Positions 43,592 to 53,829 of a stretch of DNA of 64,000 nucleotides are shown piece after piece; the first letter of the stretch is position 1; the number at the start of each line of letters is the position of its first letter. Both the position numbers and the translations under genes were made by a program. A model generated the notes under the pieces. That model worked only from the letters and a program-made list of their open reading frames with translations, did no database searches and had not been told where the DNA came from. This DNA is from Eurosta solidaginis. Taxonomy: Eukaryota > Arthropoda > Insecta > Diptera > Tephritidae. The stretch covers positions 264,434,392-264,498,391 of the forward strand of contig NC_090323.1 of NCBI RefSeq assembly GCF_040869045.1, in the 5' to 3' direction.

Positions 43592-43975
43592 ATAAACAAA
43601 TTAGCGGTACCCGATAGATGATGCTCTGGTCCATATTTTGGTCGATATCTCGAGAACGCCTTCACATATACAACTAAGGGCCACTCCCGTTCAATATACT
43701 CATTAACACCTTTGATTTGATACCCATATCGTACAAACACATTATAGAGTCACCCCTGGTCCACCTTTATGGCGATATCCTGAAATGGCGTACACCTATA
43801 GAACTATGGCCCACTCCCTTTTAAAATACTTTTTAATAACTTCCATTTGAAACCCATGTTATACAAACACATTCCAGGGTTACCCTAGGTTCATTTTTCT
43901 AAATGGTGATTTTCCCTTATTTATCTCCAAAGATCTCAGTTGAGTATGTAATATTCGGTTCACCCGAACTTTTTT
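43592..43975 (+). mobile_element. Helentron-like element, family A, copy 4 (3' fragment)
   Basis: It begins in the family A sequence (AAACAAATTAGCGGTACCCG) immediately after the Helitron-like palindrome. It contains two 129-bp monomers and ends with the 3' hairpin region GTAATATTCGGTTCACCCGA (about 43948-43967). The 5' 1.3 kb is absent. Confidence 0.72.
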
Positions 43976-44720
43976 TTACTATTTATGTAAACATAGTACT
44001 TTGTATGGCTGCAGCCCATGTTTAAATAATAAATACATTAAGCCTTGTATTGTATTTGTTGGCATTTTCATTGTTTAATCGACTAAACTGAGATTTTATA
44101 ACAATTAGTATGCAGAAGTTGGGTAAAGGGGATAGTGGCCCGCTGGCACCCCTTTAATACTTTTTTTACACACGCTACTACAATTCACTAACACTAACAA
44201 AGCCCGCACATGCGCAGAACATACATTTGCACAGTTTCAGCAAATAATGATTGACAGAAAATTTGCACATTAGGAAGATAGGAAGGTATTGATATAGAAG
44301 TATTATATATATGAGAGGAACTTAATCACTTCCTTAATTCACTTTGTGTTGGTTGTTTTCAGTCAATTCGTACAACAATCGTTTCATAATATCTTATCTA
44401 TGTATATATGTATATGAGAGTGTTCGCACGTCATCTGGAAAGCGGAAATATATTCATATGTATCAATATATCGATGCTCTCACAACAAAAAAAAAAAACC
44501 ACCAGACTGGGTCGAAAAAAAGATACAAAATACCACCGCTTAATTATATTGTTATTTGACATCCGATTTCGAAAATTCATTTAACATTTGGATTTTGAGA
44601 AGCCCTTTAATTCCTCCAAGTCGTCAACTGACAATATCTTAGCATTTCTGCAAATTCTAATGAGTAGTATAATTGTGACAGGTGGGACCAGAAATAAACA
44701 CTATACATAAATGAAGTTTA
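43976..44720. other. AT-rich spacer, nothing firmly identified
   Basis: It contains an inverted copy of the recurrent 20-mer at 44293-44312. No coding support for the 71-codon frame at 44344. Confidence 0.45.
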
Positions 44721-44721
44721 A

Positions 44722-44955
44722 AATAAATAAATGTAAGGTGAGACGACCTCCGAAGAGATTTTAGGCCGAGCTTCTCTTCTAATTTGCGTCGTGCTCTTTT
44801 TAATTTTTCCTACAAATTGGATGGAAGGGACCTACGAGGGCGGCTACGCTTAGAAAAACTTTTTTCTAATCGAAAAAGCGTTTTTCTTAATCTTGAATAT
44901 TGCTTTGCCCGGGACTTGAACCAAGGACCTTCAGTGTGGTAAGCGGAGTTTGCCA
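44722..44955 (-). mobile_element. tRNA-derived SINE with internal deletion
   Basis: On the minus strand: CTCCGCTTACCACACTGAAG, then the B box GGTTCAAGTCC, GGGCAAAGCAA, a linker (CGATTAGAAAAAAG), then GCCGCCCTCG joined directly to TAGGTCCCTTCCATCCAATT. It continues GAGCACGACGCAAATTAGAA and GAAGCTCGGCC to an ACATTTATTTATTT tail. Relative to the copy at 50925 it lacks about 100 bp of body and the first part of the head, including the A box. Confidence 0.8.
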
Positions 44956-44959
44956 AAAT

Positions 44960-46015
44960 ATGGCTAACTCTTCTCTACGATCATAATTTTGTTTCAATGT
45001 CCTCAGTTCGCGACCCTCTGTCCAAAGTCTGAGCCTAGCCTTGGTTAAGGGCCCTACGCATTAATCCCAGCTTTTTGTTCCGACTCGATTTTCTGACCAA
45101 AAGGTAGGCATTTTGTTTGTGTAGCAAAAACAAACATGTACTCAAAAGCTCGAGTCGAGTAAATTTTCACTTTTTATGCATAAGGCCCATTATATCACAA
45201 GCGGTCCAATCAGCACTTTTCCTGATTCCAATGACTAGATACCTGTTTGTGTGCTGTTTGAAGATGATTTCAGCTCAGTAAATTACGAATCCAGTAAGAT
45301 AACAGTTGGTATCTTAAAAAATAAAACTTCGCCTATGAAAGAAAAAAGGTGTTATGTAAAAACTGGAATCGATTAAATTAATAAACACACGCAGCCATTT
45401 CTTAAAACAATAGATAATTAAGAAAAACACCATTAAAAAGCAAAAGAGGCAGCTGCCATTTGTCAGTGAAGAAGCTTGAACTGTTTTCAAGAAGCATATG
45501 GTCTGAGCATCATCAAGAGCTACATGTATAAAACGCTAGCAACGGAAGAGTGAGCGAACAAATGTTGTGAGAGTGCAAAACCATAACAAATTGTGTCTTT
45601 CTTTATTGTTTTAATTCTTTTTGACTTTGAATTTAGTTTTGTGTATTATTATTGTATTCTTCGTATTGTTATTTACATTATTGTTTCTAGTGTTTTCTAT
45701 TGTTATGTAAACAAAAGTTTTGCCGGGCGTTGAAGGCGCACACAAAGCGTCTAACTACAAGATTGAAAGCGCACACGTGTCTACAAATATATAGAATCTA
45801 GATTGAATAGTTATCGAGTAGATAAATGTTTCAAGTGGATATTTTTTTGTTTTTTTTTTTGTTAGGTGGACAAACTGAAAATTAAATTAGTTATATCGTA
45901 ATATAGTATTGATTACAGATATATATATCTATATGTATGTGTATGAATTACAATTTTTGTTTATGCTAACTTAAAAACATAAAATTTTTTCTAAATATAA
46001 CTCGTGTAGAAAGCA
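44960..46015. other. Non-coding spacer
   Basis: Nothing identified. Moderately GC-balanced at 44990-45080 and otherwise AT-rich. Confidence 0.5.
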
Positions 46016-46017
46016 GA

Positions 46018-46640
46018 GTTCCACTAGGTGGCGTGCTAATGAGATAACAACAAATCCCTGAGAAACTAGGGGAATCTTACGATCGATTTTTGAGTAACTT
46101 GCCGGTGAGCTAAAGACTTGAAGCTTGGGCCGTGGGTCAGAACCCGGTGACGATGCAACATTTGATCAAATAAAATTCGCTAGGTGGCACGCGGATCGAG
46201 AAAGTAAGAAAACAAATTTTAACTAACTTCCCAGTTACCTAGAGACTTGAAGCATGGCACATAGATAGTTAGAGGCCTGGTGACAATACATCTTATACAA
46301 AAAAACAAAGTTCCGCTAGGTGGCGCGCTAGTCAAGATAACTGCAAATCGTTTAAAAACGGGGGGAATCTTGCGATCGATTTTCGAGTACTTTCCCGATG
46401 AGCTAGTGAAATGTAACTTGGGCCGTAAGCCGGTGATAATGCAATATTTTATCAAAAGAATTCCGCTAGGTGGCGCATGGATCGAGATATTGAGAAAACT
46501 TGTTTTAAATTGGGAATCTTGCAATCGATTTTTAACTAACTTCCTACCAGAGACTTGAAACCTGAAATATAGTTTAAAACTCGGTGACAGTGCAATGTTT
46601 GATCAAAAAATTTGAGCTACGTGACGCACAAGTCGAACTA
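46018..46640 (+). repeat. Satellite of about 150-bp monomers, each with a CTCF-like motif
   Basis: Blocks CCACTAGGTGGCG (46021), TTCGCTAGGTGGCAC (about 46176), TTCCGCTAGGTGGCGC (46311), TTCCGCTAGGTGGCGC (46461) and a decayed AGCTACGTGACGC (46615) recur at 137-155-bp spacing. Other shared marks are GGGAATCTTGCGATCGATTT, AGAGACTTGAA and CGGTGACNATGCAA. CCGCTAGGTGGCGC fits the insect CTCF consensus (AGGTGGCGC core). Open frames on both strands (92-101 codons) are artefacts. Confidence 0.82.
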
Positions 46641-47171
46641 TTTAGAAGATTAGGCCATACCTTCATGACTAGCCTCCTGAGTGTTGCAGGCGATGTTGGT
46701 GCCACCTCGTTGAAGGCCCAACTCAATGCACGTCCTTGCATACTTTTAGGCGTACGCGACCAACAAGACTATGTCTGCATTAAAGGAAAAATTGCTTTCT
46801 ATTTTTTGGTCCATTTATATAAAGGTAGCCCTTAAAATTTTTTTTATCATCTTTTTATTTTTGTTTTAAGTTTTAATATTTTAAGCAATACCGTCTATGA
46901 ACTTTCTAACTGAAACCATGCAAATCAATCCCAAAAACGTTTTCGAAAAAATTCGAATATTCGAGAAAATTTAATAAGAACTTCGAAATTTTTATTTGTA
47001 GTTTCCAGAGTTTGTTTGAGAATGCACGTTTATGGCCCAATAAATTTTTGTCTAAAAAAGTACAAAAGTTTTTTTGAAAATTCCCATTGTTTATTGACAA
47101 CTTTTTCACGAAGAGTGTTTCAGATTTTCTTCTATAAAAAAAATCTTTACACTTTGTGTTGAGGAAAATAT
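46641..47171. other. Spacer with an unassigned open frame
   Basis: At 46640-46830 (plus) a somewhat GC-rich frame reads DVGATSLKAQLNARPC and VRDQQDYVCIKGKIAF. I recognise no family and see no start or splice context. Confidence 0.35.
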
Positions 47172-47706
47172 TGTGGCGAATTTTAACATCACTAAACTCT
47201 TATTAAATAAATGCACAACAACAAAAACATTAAAGCAAGCTACATAAACACATTAATCATCATTTACCCACATATATAGAAGGCGACGAAGAAACTACTC
47301 ACGCACATACATGTAGTCATCAGCAGAAGTAGTTACTCACCCATACACACGCATATGGCTATAAGAGAAACATAAACTACAAATAGGTATACATGTATAT
47401 ATCTAATAACCAAGCAAGGGATGCAATTGTTCTGGAATACAGTTTCGAAAAATGACTAGACCTTAGCAGAAATGGATGAAGGAGAAAACTGAGAGTATAA
47501 AAGCAGCGCAAGCTTAGAAATCAGTAATCAGTTTGATTTAAACACGCAATTAGTTATGAAGAATAAGTGTTATTGCGAAGTACCCTCAAAGTAGTCAATA
47601 ACGACCATTTTGCACTACTGAATTTTGGAGTTATTTATTCGACAATTTAGCGATTCGAACGGTAGCAGAAGGTTTGAAATAAGCGAATTTCCCAAAATTC
47701 GTTACA
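47172..47706 (+). mobile_element. Solo LTR (probably Gypsy-type), 535 bp
   Basis: It begins TGTGGCGAATTTT and ends TTCGTTACA, so it has TG...CA ends, and is flanked by ATAT on both sides (47168-47171 and 47707-47710). Inside it has a core promoter, GAGTATAAAAGCAGC, with TATAAAAG at 47496-47503, and a plausible transcribed R region after it. No primer-binding site or coding region follows, so this is a solo LTR left by recombination. Gypsy/Ty3 is inferred from the 4-bp duplication. Confidence 0.8.
47496..47503 (+). promoter_or_regulatory. TATA box of the solo LTR
   Basis: TATAAAAG, about 325 bp from the LTR start, is followed by a plausible start region around 47525-47535 (ATCAGTAATCAGTTTG). 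Confidence 0.6.
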
Positions 47707-47710
47707 ATAT

Positions 47711-50400
47711 GAAACACCCTTCGAAAAAAAATTGTCACAAATAAATGCGAAGTTTAATAGGCCTACAACTTGTATTTTGGTCGGTAAAATTGATTCTGCT
47801 ACAAACCTGCATACTCAAAAAAAAAACTCAAAGAATTCTAAATAAAAAAATATAGATTTTCGTATAGATTTCTCTAATTTTCAAACAGGGACAGTACCGT
47901 ACGATACGATCTGTGATGGAATGCCATTTTTTAAATAACAATAGTTCCAAAATGGTAATGAAATATGTGAACTATAGTTTTTGTGAGTGAAAATAATTTT
48001 CAATCCGTCATGGTAAGTGATGATACGGACCTTGCTTTGAAATTGGTTTGTCAAACACTTCGAGTGTATTCACCACTCTCACTATGGTCCACACCTCTTG
48101 AAACTGTAAGTTTTCTTTGACTCCCGTTAGAGGAAATTCGTGACAATTTGTGATCTTTCGCACCTATAACAACAACAAGTGTATGTATTCTATAAAATCC
48201 ATATATTTCTGTTGATCTGAAATGTAGTGCTAAAGTCTTATATCAGTCTATTATCGAAGAATAAGAATACTCAATGCTAATCCCAAGTTTTTCAAATAAA
48301 GCAACTTGCCCACAGATTATCGTATAAGCTTCACAGATTATCGTATAAGAAAATAATTTGTTCCAGCAATAGGCCAGTTTGCTATGCCAATATAATCTCT
48401 CAAAACTTATTAAAGTTTCCAAGAAATATTTTATTAAATAAAAAACCACTAACAAATATATGACAACATTAAAAAAAAAAAATAAACAGACGAACAAATA
48501 CAATTACAAGTATTAGAACCACAAACAAACATGAGCAATTAAACAACAAAAAAATTAAAAGAAATCAAACCAACAATAATAATAAAAACGACAGCAACAA
48601 TAACATCATACAGTTTTAGCACTAATATTGAAATAAATTTGGAAACAATTTATTTTTACTATACTTCAGTTTTTCTCTTCAACAAATTTCTTAGCAATAG
48701 ATCCAACGCGAGTTTGTGCCTACGAGTTGTTATTTATAAACCACATTCTTATATATTTATGGATGCTTTTAATGATTTAAAATTGATTTCGTTTAATTTT
48801 ATTTGATAATAAATGTGTGATTTACTGTATGCTTACGTAATGTTAAGATACGCAGTACAATATATACGTACGTATATATTTTTCTGGTTTTGTAACCTAC
48901 TACGTGAGTGGCGTCTACCAAAGTCACAATAGATTGAAGAGAATGACTGAACGCATACATGTCGAGAATATTTAATATGTTTTTTTGTACATATGTTCTA
49001 CTTATGTATATATTTACCATGCCGCTGTAATGTATTGATAAGATGGGCACCACGTCTCTCTATCACTAAGTTCCTAGAGTTTAAATGAACCTACAGGCAT
49101 ATCTGCATAGTTATGTGAACGTTTGATAATTCAAAAAACAAACAAAAGTGTTTTCTAAGGATTAGGAGTAAGTTATGCGAAACTCATTTTCTAAAAATCA
49201 ATTTTTTTCTTTTCATACGTACCCAACCGATAAAGGTCCTTGTATTGAATGATATTTCCTATTAATTATCTGGTACTGCATGCACCAAAGCAAATTTAAT
49301 CTGTAGTAGAACGTAAACAAAAAAAATCGAAATTAGAAAACTGTGATTTATTGTTCCCCCCTTTTTTATGTTCTTCTGCTTTACCGTGAAATTGCTGTAA
49401 ATATGCATTACTAATTTGATACGACATACTACATGCATACATTAGTATATATGTCAGCTAAAAATTAGAAATGAATGACATAAACCAAATTTTTGAGTAG
49501 CTAACATCATGAGAATTTCATAGTAATTTTAGATTTCACTTAATAATATTTATTTGTTTGTTTGTGCTGCGTCTAGTATGTCAAGGCTCAGAATGTTGCA
49601 AGGGTCTGCATGACTTTACGTGGAATTTGCTGCCAAGAGCTATGTCTTTTGTTCTTTTTCAGTATAGTTGTTTGTGCTATGTACTTTAACAATTATTTTG
49701 TGCTTGCATATAAATTCACACTAATTTTTATTCGCACAGGCAAGACAGAATTTGATGTCTGTAATATAAGGCGAAGATGTTTTGATTTTTATCTCATAAG
49801 CAGCGTTCGTACCTTTCCCGCAGCGAATCGCTCTAGTTCCGAACTAGCGTAGAACTGCCTCATTAGGAGTCGGTATTAAGGGACTTAAGTACCTCTCGCA
49901 GTGCTAACAACAGACACTTTTAACATTGTGATACGAATTGGCAATTGTCTTCCTTTGCAGACCTTTTGAGCGCGTTCTTAACTGGTTCAGCCCCAGGTGG
50001 TTCTGAAATATTGATTGCCTTTGATTAATTTGAATTCATACATGTATCTCAGACTTAAGCGCTGTGGGCACAAGTGTAGCTACCAACGATCCCGGTCTGC
50101 ATCCGATTACCACTAATTCGGAGGTAGTCATTCAACCTGTAGTGCGAAACTGGTGCTTTGATTGACCGTCTCCCCTTTTTGCTGCAGGTTTTTAACATAC
50201 ATAAATGCCCAAGTCGGCAAATAGCACATCGATGTCACAGTTTTAACAAAGATATTGCCTTCAAATTAACAAGATATGAATAGAACCGCCAGGGTAATTC
50301 CCGTGCAAGCGAAATGTTCGACAAAAACATTTTACTGTAAAAAACTAAACGAGCAAGCAAAAAGTTACACTGACGAAATATTCGAACCATTCAAACAAGT
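47711..50400. other. AT-rich non-coding stretch
   Basis: No gene identified in 2.7 kb. It holds A- and CAA-rich runs (48470-48610), TATATA/CGTA-type runs (48860-48880) and a GC-balanced patch at 49800-50200 without coding signature. Confidence 0.45.
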
Positions 50401-50404
50401 TTCC

Positions 50405-50590
50405 AAAAAACATGGATAACAAACAGTTAACACTTCGATAACAAATCCATAACATGCTGTCCAGTTTCGTTTACGGCTCCTGGGTTGGCTTCACTTCTGA
50501 CCCCTAGTCATTCCTTTTCTTTCTGCCTTCTTATTTTTCCCTTTCTCTATTTCTTTCCTTGCGTTTCCTATACTTTCCTTGGCTCCGCGA
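50405..50590 (+). repeat. Satellite-bearing dispersed repeat, copy 4 (short)
   Basis: Only two or three AACACTTCGATAACAAATCC-type units remain, followed by the family edge GCTGTCCAGTTTCG, GGCTTCACTTCTGA, CTAGTCATTCCTTTTC and a pyrimidine-rich tail. Confidence 0.72.
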
Positions 50591-50924
50591 CCGTATTGAT
50601 GCATCGCAATAAAATTGTATTACACTGAAAGCCATGGAAACAACTGAAAATTTAAGAGTAGATGCCCAATGGTGTATAGCATTTCACTTTGAGCTGACAA
50701 TAAATAATATAGCCGAAAAACGCATCACCCTATTGTATGCAAATGCGTTTGCCTTAATATGCAAAGCGGCAGTAAGACATATTTTTTTTTCAATGTCATC
50801 AGCCTATAAAACACTCAGTTGCGCGCTTTGCCAATTTTGATGTATCATACAACAAAAAAAAATTAATAAATGCAAATTAAAAAAAAAAACAAAAGTGAAT
50901 AACTGAAGCACAATGAAGTGCACT
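50591..50924. other. Spacer
   Basis: A 68-codon frame at 50634-50840 has no recognisable motif. The stretch ends in an A run just before the SINE. Confidence 0.45.
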
Positions 50925-51290
50925 TGCGGCCACCGTGGTGTGATGGTAGCGTGCTCCGCCTAGCACACCGTATGCCTGGTTCAACACCCCGGGCAAAGCA
51001 ACATCAAAATTTTAGAAATAAGGTTTTTCAATTAGAAGAATATTTTTCTAAGCGGGGTCGCCCCTCGGCAGTGTTTAGCAAGCGCTCCGGGTGTATTTCT
51101 GCCATGAAAAGCTCTCAGTGAAAACTCATCTGCCTTGCAGATGCCTTTCGGAGTCGGCATAAAACATGTAGGTCCCGTCCGGCCAATTTGTAGGGAAAAT
51201 CAAGAGGAGCACGACGCAAATAGGAAGAGAGGCTCCGCCTTACACCTCTTCGGAGGTTATCGCGCCTTACATTTACTTCATTTTTTATTT
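50925..51290 (+). mobile_element. tRNA-derived SINE, essentially complete, with 13-bp target duplication
   Basis: The head GGCCACCGTGGTGTGATGG holds the A-box region (TGGTGTGATGGTAGCG, about 50937). The B box is GGTTCAACACC (50978-50988). The head ends GGGCAAAGCAACATC. Then come a linker, a tRNA-unrelated body (GTGTTTAGCAAGCGCTCCGG, GCCATGAAAAGCTCTCAG, CTGCCTTGCAGATGCC) and a tail ACATTTACTTCATTTTTTA. AATGAAGTGCACT flanks both sides (50912-50924 and 51291-51303), showing a fairly recent retrotransposition. Transcription by Pol III is expected from the internal boxes. Open frames across it are not genes. Confidence 0.9.
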
Positions 51291-51452
51291 AATGAAGTGC
51301 ACTCAATGTTAAATAGAATAAAATAGTGAAGAAAAAAACCAAGCAACAACAAATGCTTATGCGCTACATAAAAATAAATCTATTATTATTTGCATAGTTG
51401 CATAAACAGACAAACACTTAAAAATAAGTGAACAGCCACATGTGCATATACA

Positions 51453-51793
51453 TTAGAGAGGGTCAAATTTATTGCTGAAAAGGCACATCCAGTTTCTGAA
51501 TCTATGTTATGAGCCAAAATGTATGAATTTCGAGCCTCCCTAATTTTGTTAGAAAATTTGATATCCCAATCCGAATCCGAATTTTACATTTATTTTCATG
51601 TATTTTATTTGTGAGAGCCGCTATTCGGATTGGGATATAAAATTTTCTAACAAAATTAGGGAGGCTCGAAATTCATTTCAGACCTATGATCCCATGGACA
51701 ATATTACTCAGTATGACCCATAGATTCAGAAACTGGAAGTGCACCTGAAGTTTTTTTCCCCCATTTTTCCCCATACAATTTGACCCGCCCTAA
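51453..51793. mobile_element. Foldback MITE, about 340 bp
   Basis: Outer ends TAGAGAGGGTCAAATT and the inverse AATTTGACCCGCCCTA; CCAGTTTCTGAATCTATG is inverted as CATAGATTCAGAAACTGG. Inner arms of nearly 50 bp (GAATTTCGAGCCTCCCTAAT onward, 51527-51576) are almost perfectly inverted at about 51614-51675. The centre is AT-rich. TA occurs at both edges, so a mariner-type origin is possible but unproven. Confidence 0.82.
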
Positions 51794-51895
51794 TATACAT
51801 ATATCGATTTTTAAATTTACATATCTAATTCTATGTCGAAATGACTGCAAGTATGAATGCGTCTGCTATTAATTGCAAACCATTGTCATACAAAA

Positions 51896-52402
51896 GAAGT
51901 AAGGAAGCCTAAGTTCGGGTGTAACCGAACAATACGTACTCAGCTGCCAAATTACAGCTTGCAAAACTTTTAAATTACCGTCTTTTAAAAGTGGGCGGTG
52001 CCACGCCCATTGTCAAAAATTTTACGAATTTTCTATTTTGCGTCATACCGTCAACCCACCTTCCAAGTTGCATCGCTTTATCTGTCTTTGGTCTTTCGGT
52101 TTTTCGAAATTTTCGATATCGAAAAAGTGGGCTGGTTATAGTCCGATTTCGTTCATTTTAAATAGCGATCTGAGATGAGTGCCAAGGAACGTACACACAA
52201 AATTTCATCAAGATACCTCAAAATTTACTCAAGTTATCTTGTTTACGGACGGACGGACATGGCTAAATGAATTTCTTTTTTCGCCCAGATCATTTTGATA
52301 TATAGAAGTCTATATCTATCTCGATTAGTTGATGCCGTTACGGGGTACCGTTATGCGAACAAAATTAATATACTCCGTGAGCTCTGCTCAGCTGAGTATA
52401 AA
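51896..52402 (-). mobile_element. Helentron-like element, family A, copy 5 (large internal deletion)
   Basis: The 3' hairpin end (plus GTTCGGGTGTAACCGAAC at about 51914-51931, then TACTCAGCTG) is joined directly to CCAAATTACAGCTTGC of the internal part. All 129-bp monomers and about 1 kb are missing. The 5' end TGCTCAGCTGAGTATAAA is intact (52387-52404). The junction lies at a shared CTG. Confidence 0.72.
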
Positions 52403-52404
52403 AA

Positions 52405-52770
52405 GACATCAGCACTCATATCTACAAACTGCATATTGTTATTATTAAACAGTTGTCAGTTGTCGCAGTAATTTCAATTGTTGTTATTTGCATTCGGCTT
52501 TGCTATTGTTGTTATTGCAGCAGCTTTTCCTTTTGCTTAATGCTATTTATATGCTTTTTGTGTATTGTATATAAAACAGTTTTGTATGATCGCGTAATGT
52601 GTTATTGAAATTACATAATATGATTCTTAGTATTTTCATAAAGATGCTTATACTATAAGGAATTTTATACGCTTCCTCACAAATACTTACACAGCGGCAA
52701 TACAAAATCATTAGCTGCATCTTGCACTAATGCATTTTTGTATATGTAAAAGTATGTATATGTATATTAA
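52405..52770. other. AT-rich spacer
   Basis: Nothing identified. Confidence 0.5.
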
Positions 52771-52771
52771 A

Positions 52772-53388
52772 AGTCAAAACACTGTCCTTCCTCCATAAAT
52801 TGATACACACGAAGGAACCTGACTATCTATATCGTAAGCTTATTTTTCTGCAATCATCAAGATCGGTGCTTCTTCTTAAGCACATCAGATACCGGTCGCT
52901 AACCTCTGAGCGCCAATTCTTTGTTACTGCAATACGTCTTTGGAACTCGCTACCTACTAGTCTTCGACTCTTAAGTAATGCTCTACACTTCAGAAAAGAG
53001 CTAACATCATTTTTTAACGACTCTTAAACTGGATCTCAAATTGTTGTTGTTAAAATGTTCATTTCTAAGTCCTTTTCCTTTCTCTGTGTCTTTCTTTATT
53101 TGTTAAATACTATTCAATCTATAACCAGCCAAAGGTTATCATCACTACTGCTGTCTTTTAATATTTATTAACTACTTTTCTTTAGTTTTAAGATTTACAT
53201 TTACATACATAAATATTTCACTATTGTCCGCTATATTTAATTTAATTTGATTAATCTAATTTATTATTATAAATGTTCAATTTTTATAGCTCATGCTATT
53301 CATGACTAGCACTGTTAAATAATTTGTCAAAATTGTTGTGCTAGGAACAAATTTTCAAATAAATACATACATACATACATATGTATTG
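52772..53388 (+). pseudogene. 5'-truncated LINE: RT C-terminus, 3' UTR and ACAT tail
   Basis: The frame reads LSFLHKLIHTKEPDYLYRKL, then SERQFFVTAIRLWNSLPTSL and LLSNALHFRKELTSFFNDS and stops (53027). R-LWNSLP-x-x-(R/L) ... F+K+x+L is the typical end of many non-LTR reverse transcriptase proteins (CR1/Jockey-like). About 330 bp of 3' UTR follow, ending in ATACATACATACAT (53365-53380), a microsatellite tail typical of LINE insertion. Only the last roughly 85 residues are present and the frame has no start. Confidence 0.78.
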
Positions 53389-53389
53389 G

Positions 53390-53828
53390 TAGGCGTGCGC
53401 TGCAATGGCCACTTGTTCTCGCCAATGCGATTGCCAATGTTAACATTTGTTAATATTGTATTTTATAATTTTCTATTTTATTATTGTTGAGTAACAAATT
53501 GTTTCTCTTTTTTATACTGATATAACTTCAACTGCGGGTGATATATCGTGTGCCCGACGTAATACTCCAGTAATATTTCCCTGTTTTGTGTGTTATATAG
53601 CAATGCAGTGCAATGCAGCTGAGCTATTTTAGATTTTTTATTAGGGTTCAGAGTCGGAGTTGGAAGGGGTAGCTCATCCCTTTTTCCAGTCAAATCATTC
53701 AAATTCTTTGCAATTTGTTGCCTTTAATTCCTTGGGGAGACAGTGGGCTTGTATGCCGCTGCTGAGGTTTTGAAAAATTTGTGTGATGAACTTTTCGAGT
53801 TTAATTGCAATTGTGGTGGACATAAATA
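53390..53828. other. Spacer
   Basis: Nothing identified. A 73-codon minus-strand frame here has no motif. Confidence 0.45.
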
Positions 53829-53829
53829 T

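Noticed and set aside
46219..46558. 92- and 101-codon frames on both strands of the 46-kb satellite
   Set aside because: Both follow the tandem monomer and contain the same repeated peptide words; no independent coding signal.
49840..49920. Possible fourth SINE fragment (GGAGTCGGTATTAAG resembles part of the SINE body)
   Set aside because: Only about 15 bp match and neighbouring SINE blocks are absent.
50937..50995. A functional tRNA gene
   Set aside because: A- and B-box regions are present but the cloverleaf is not intact and a SINE body follows with target duplications around the whole.
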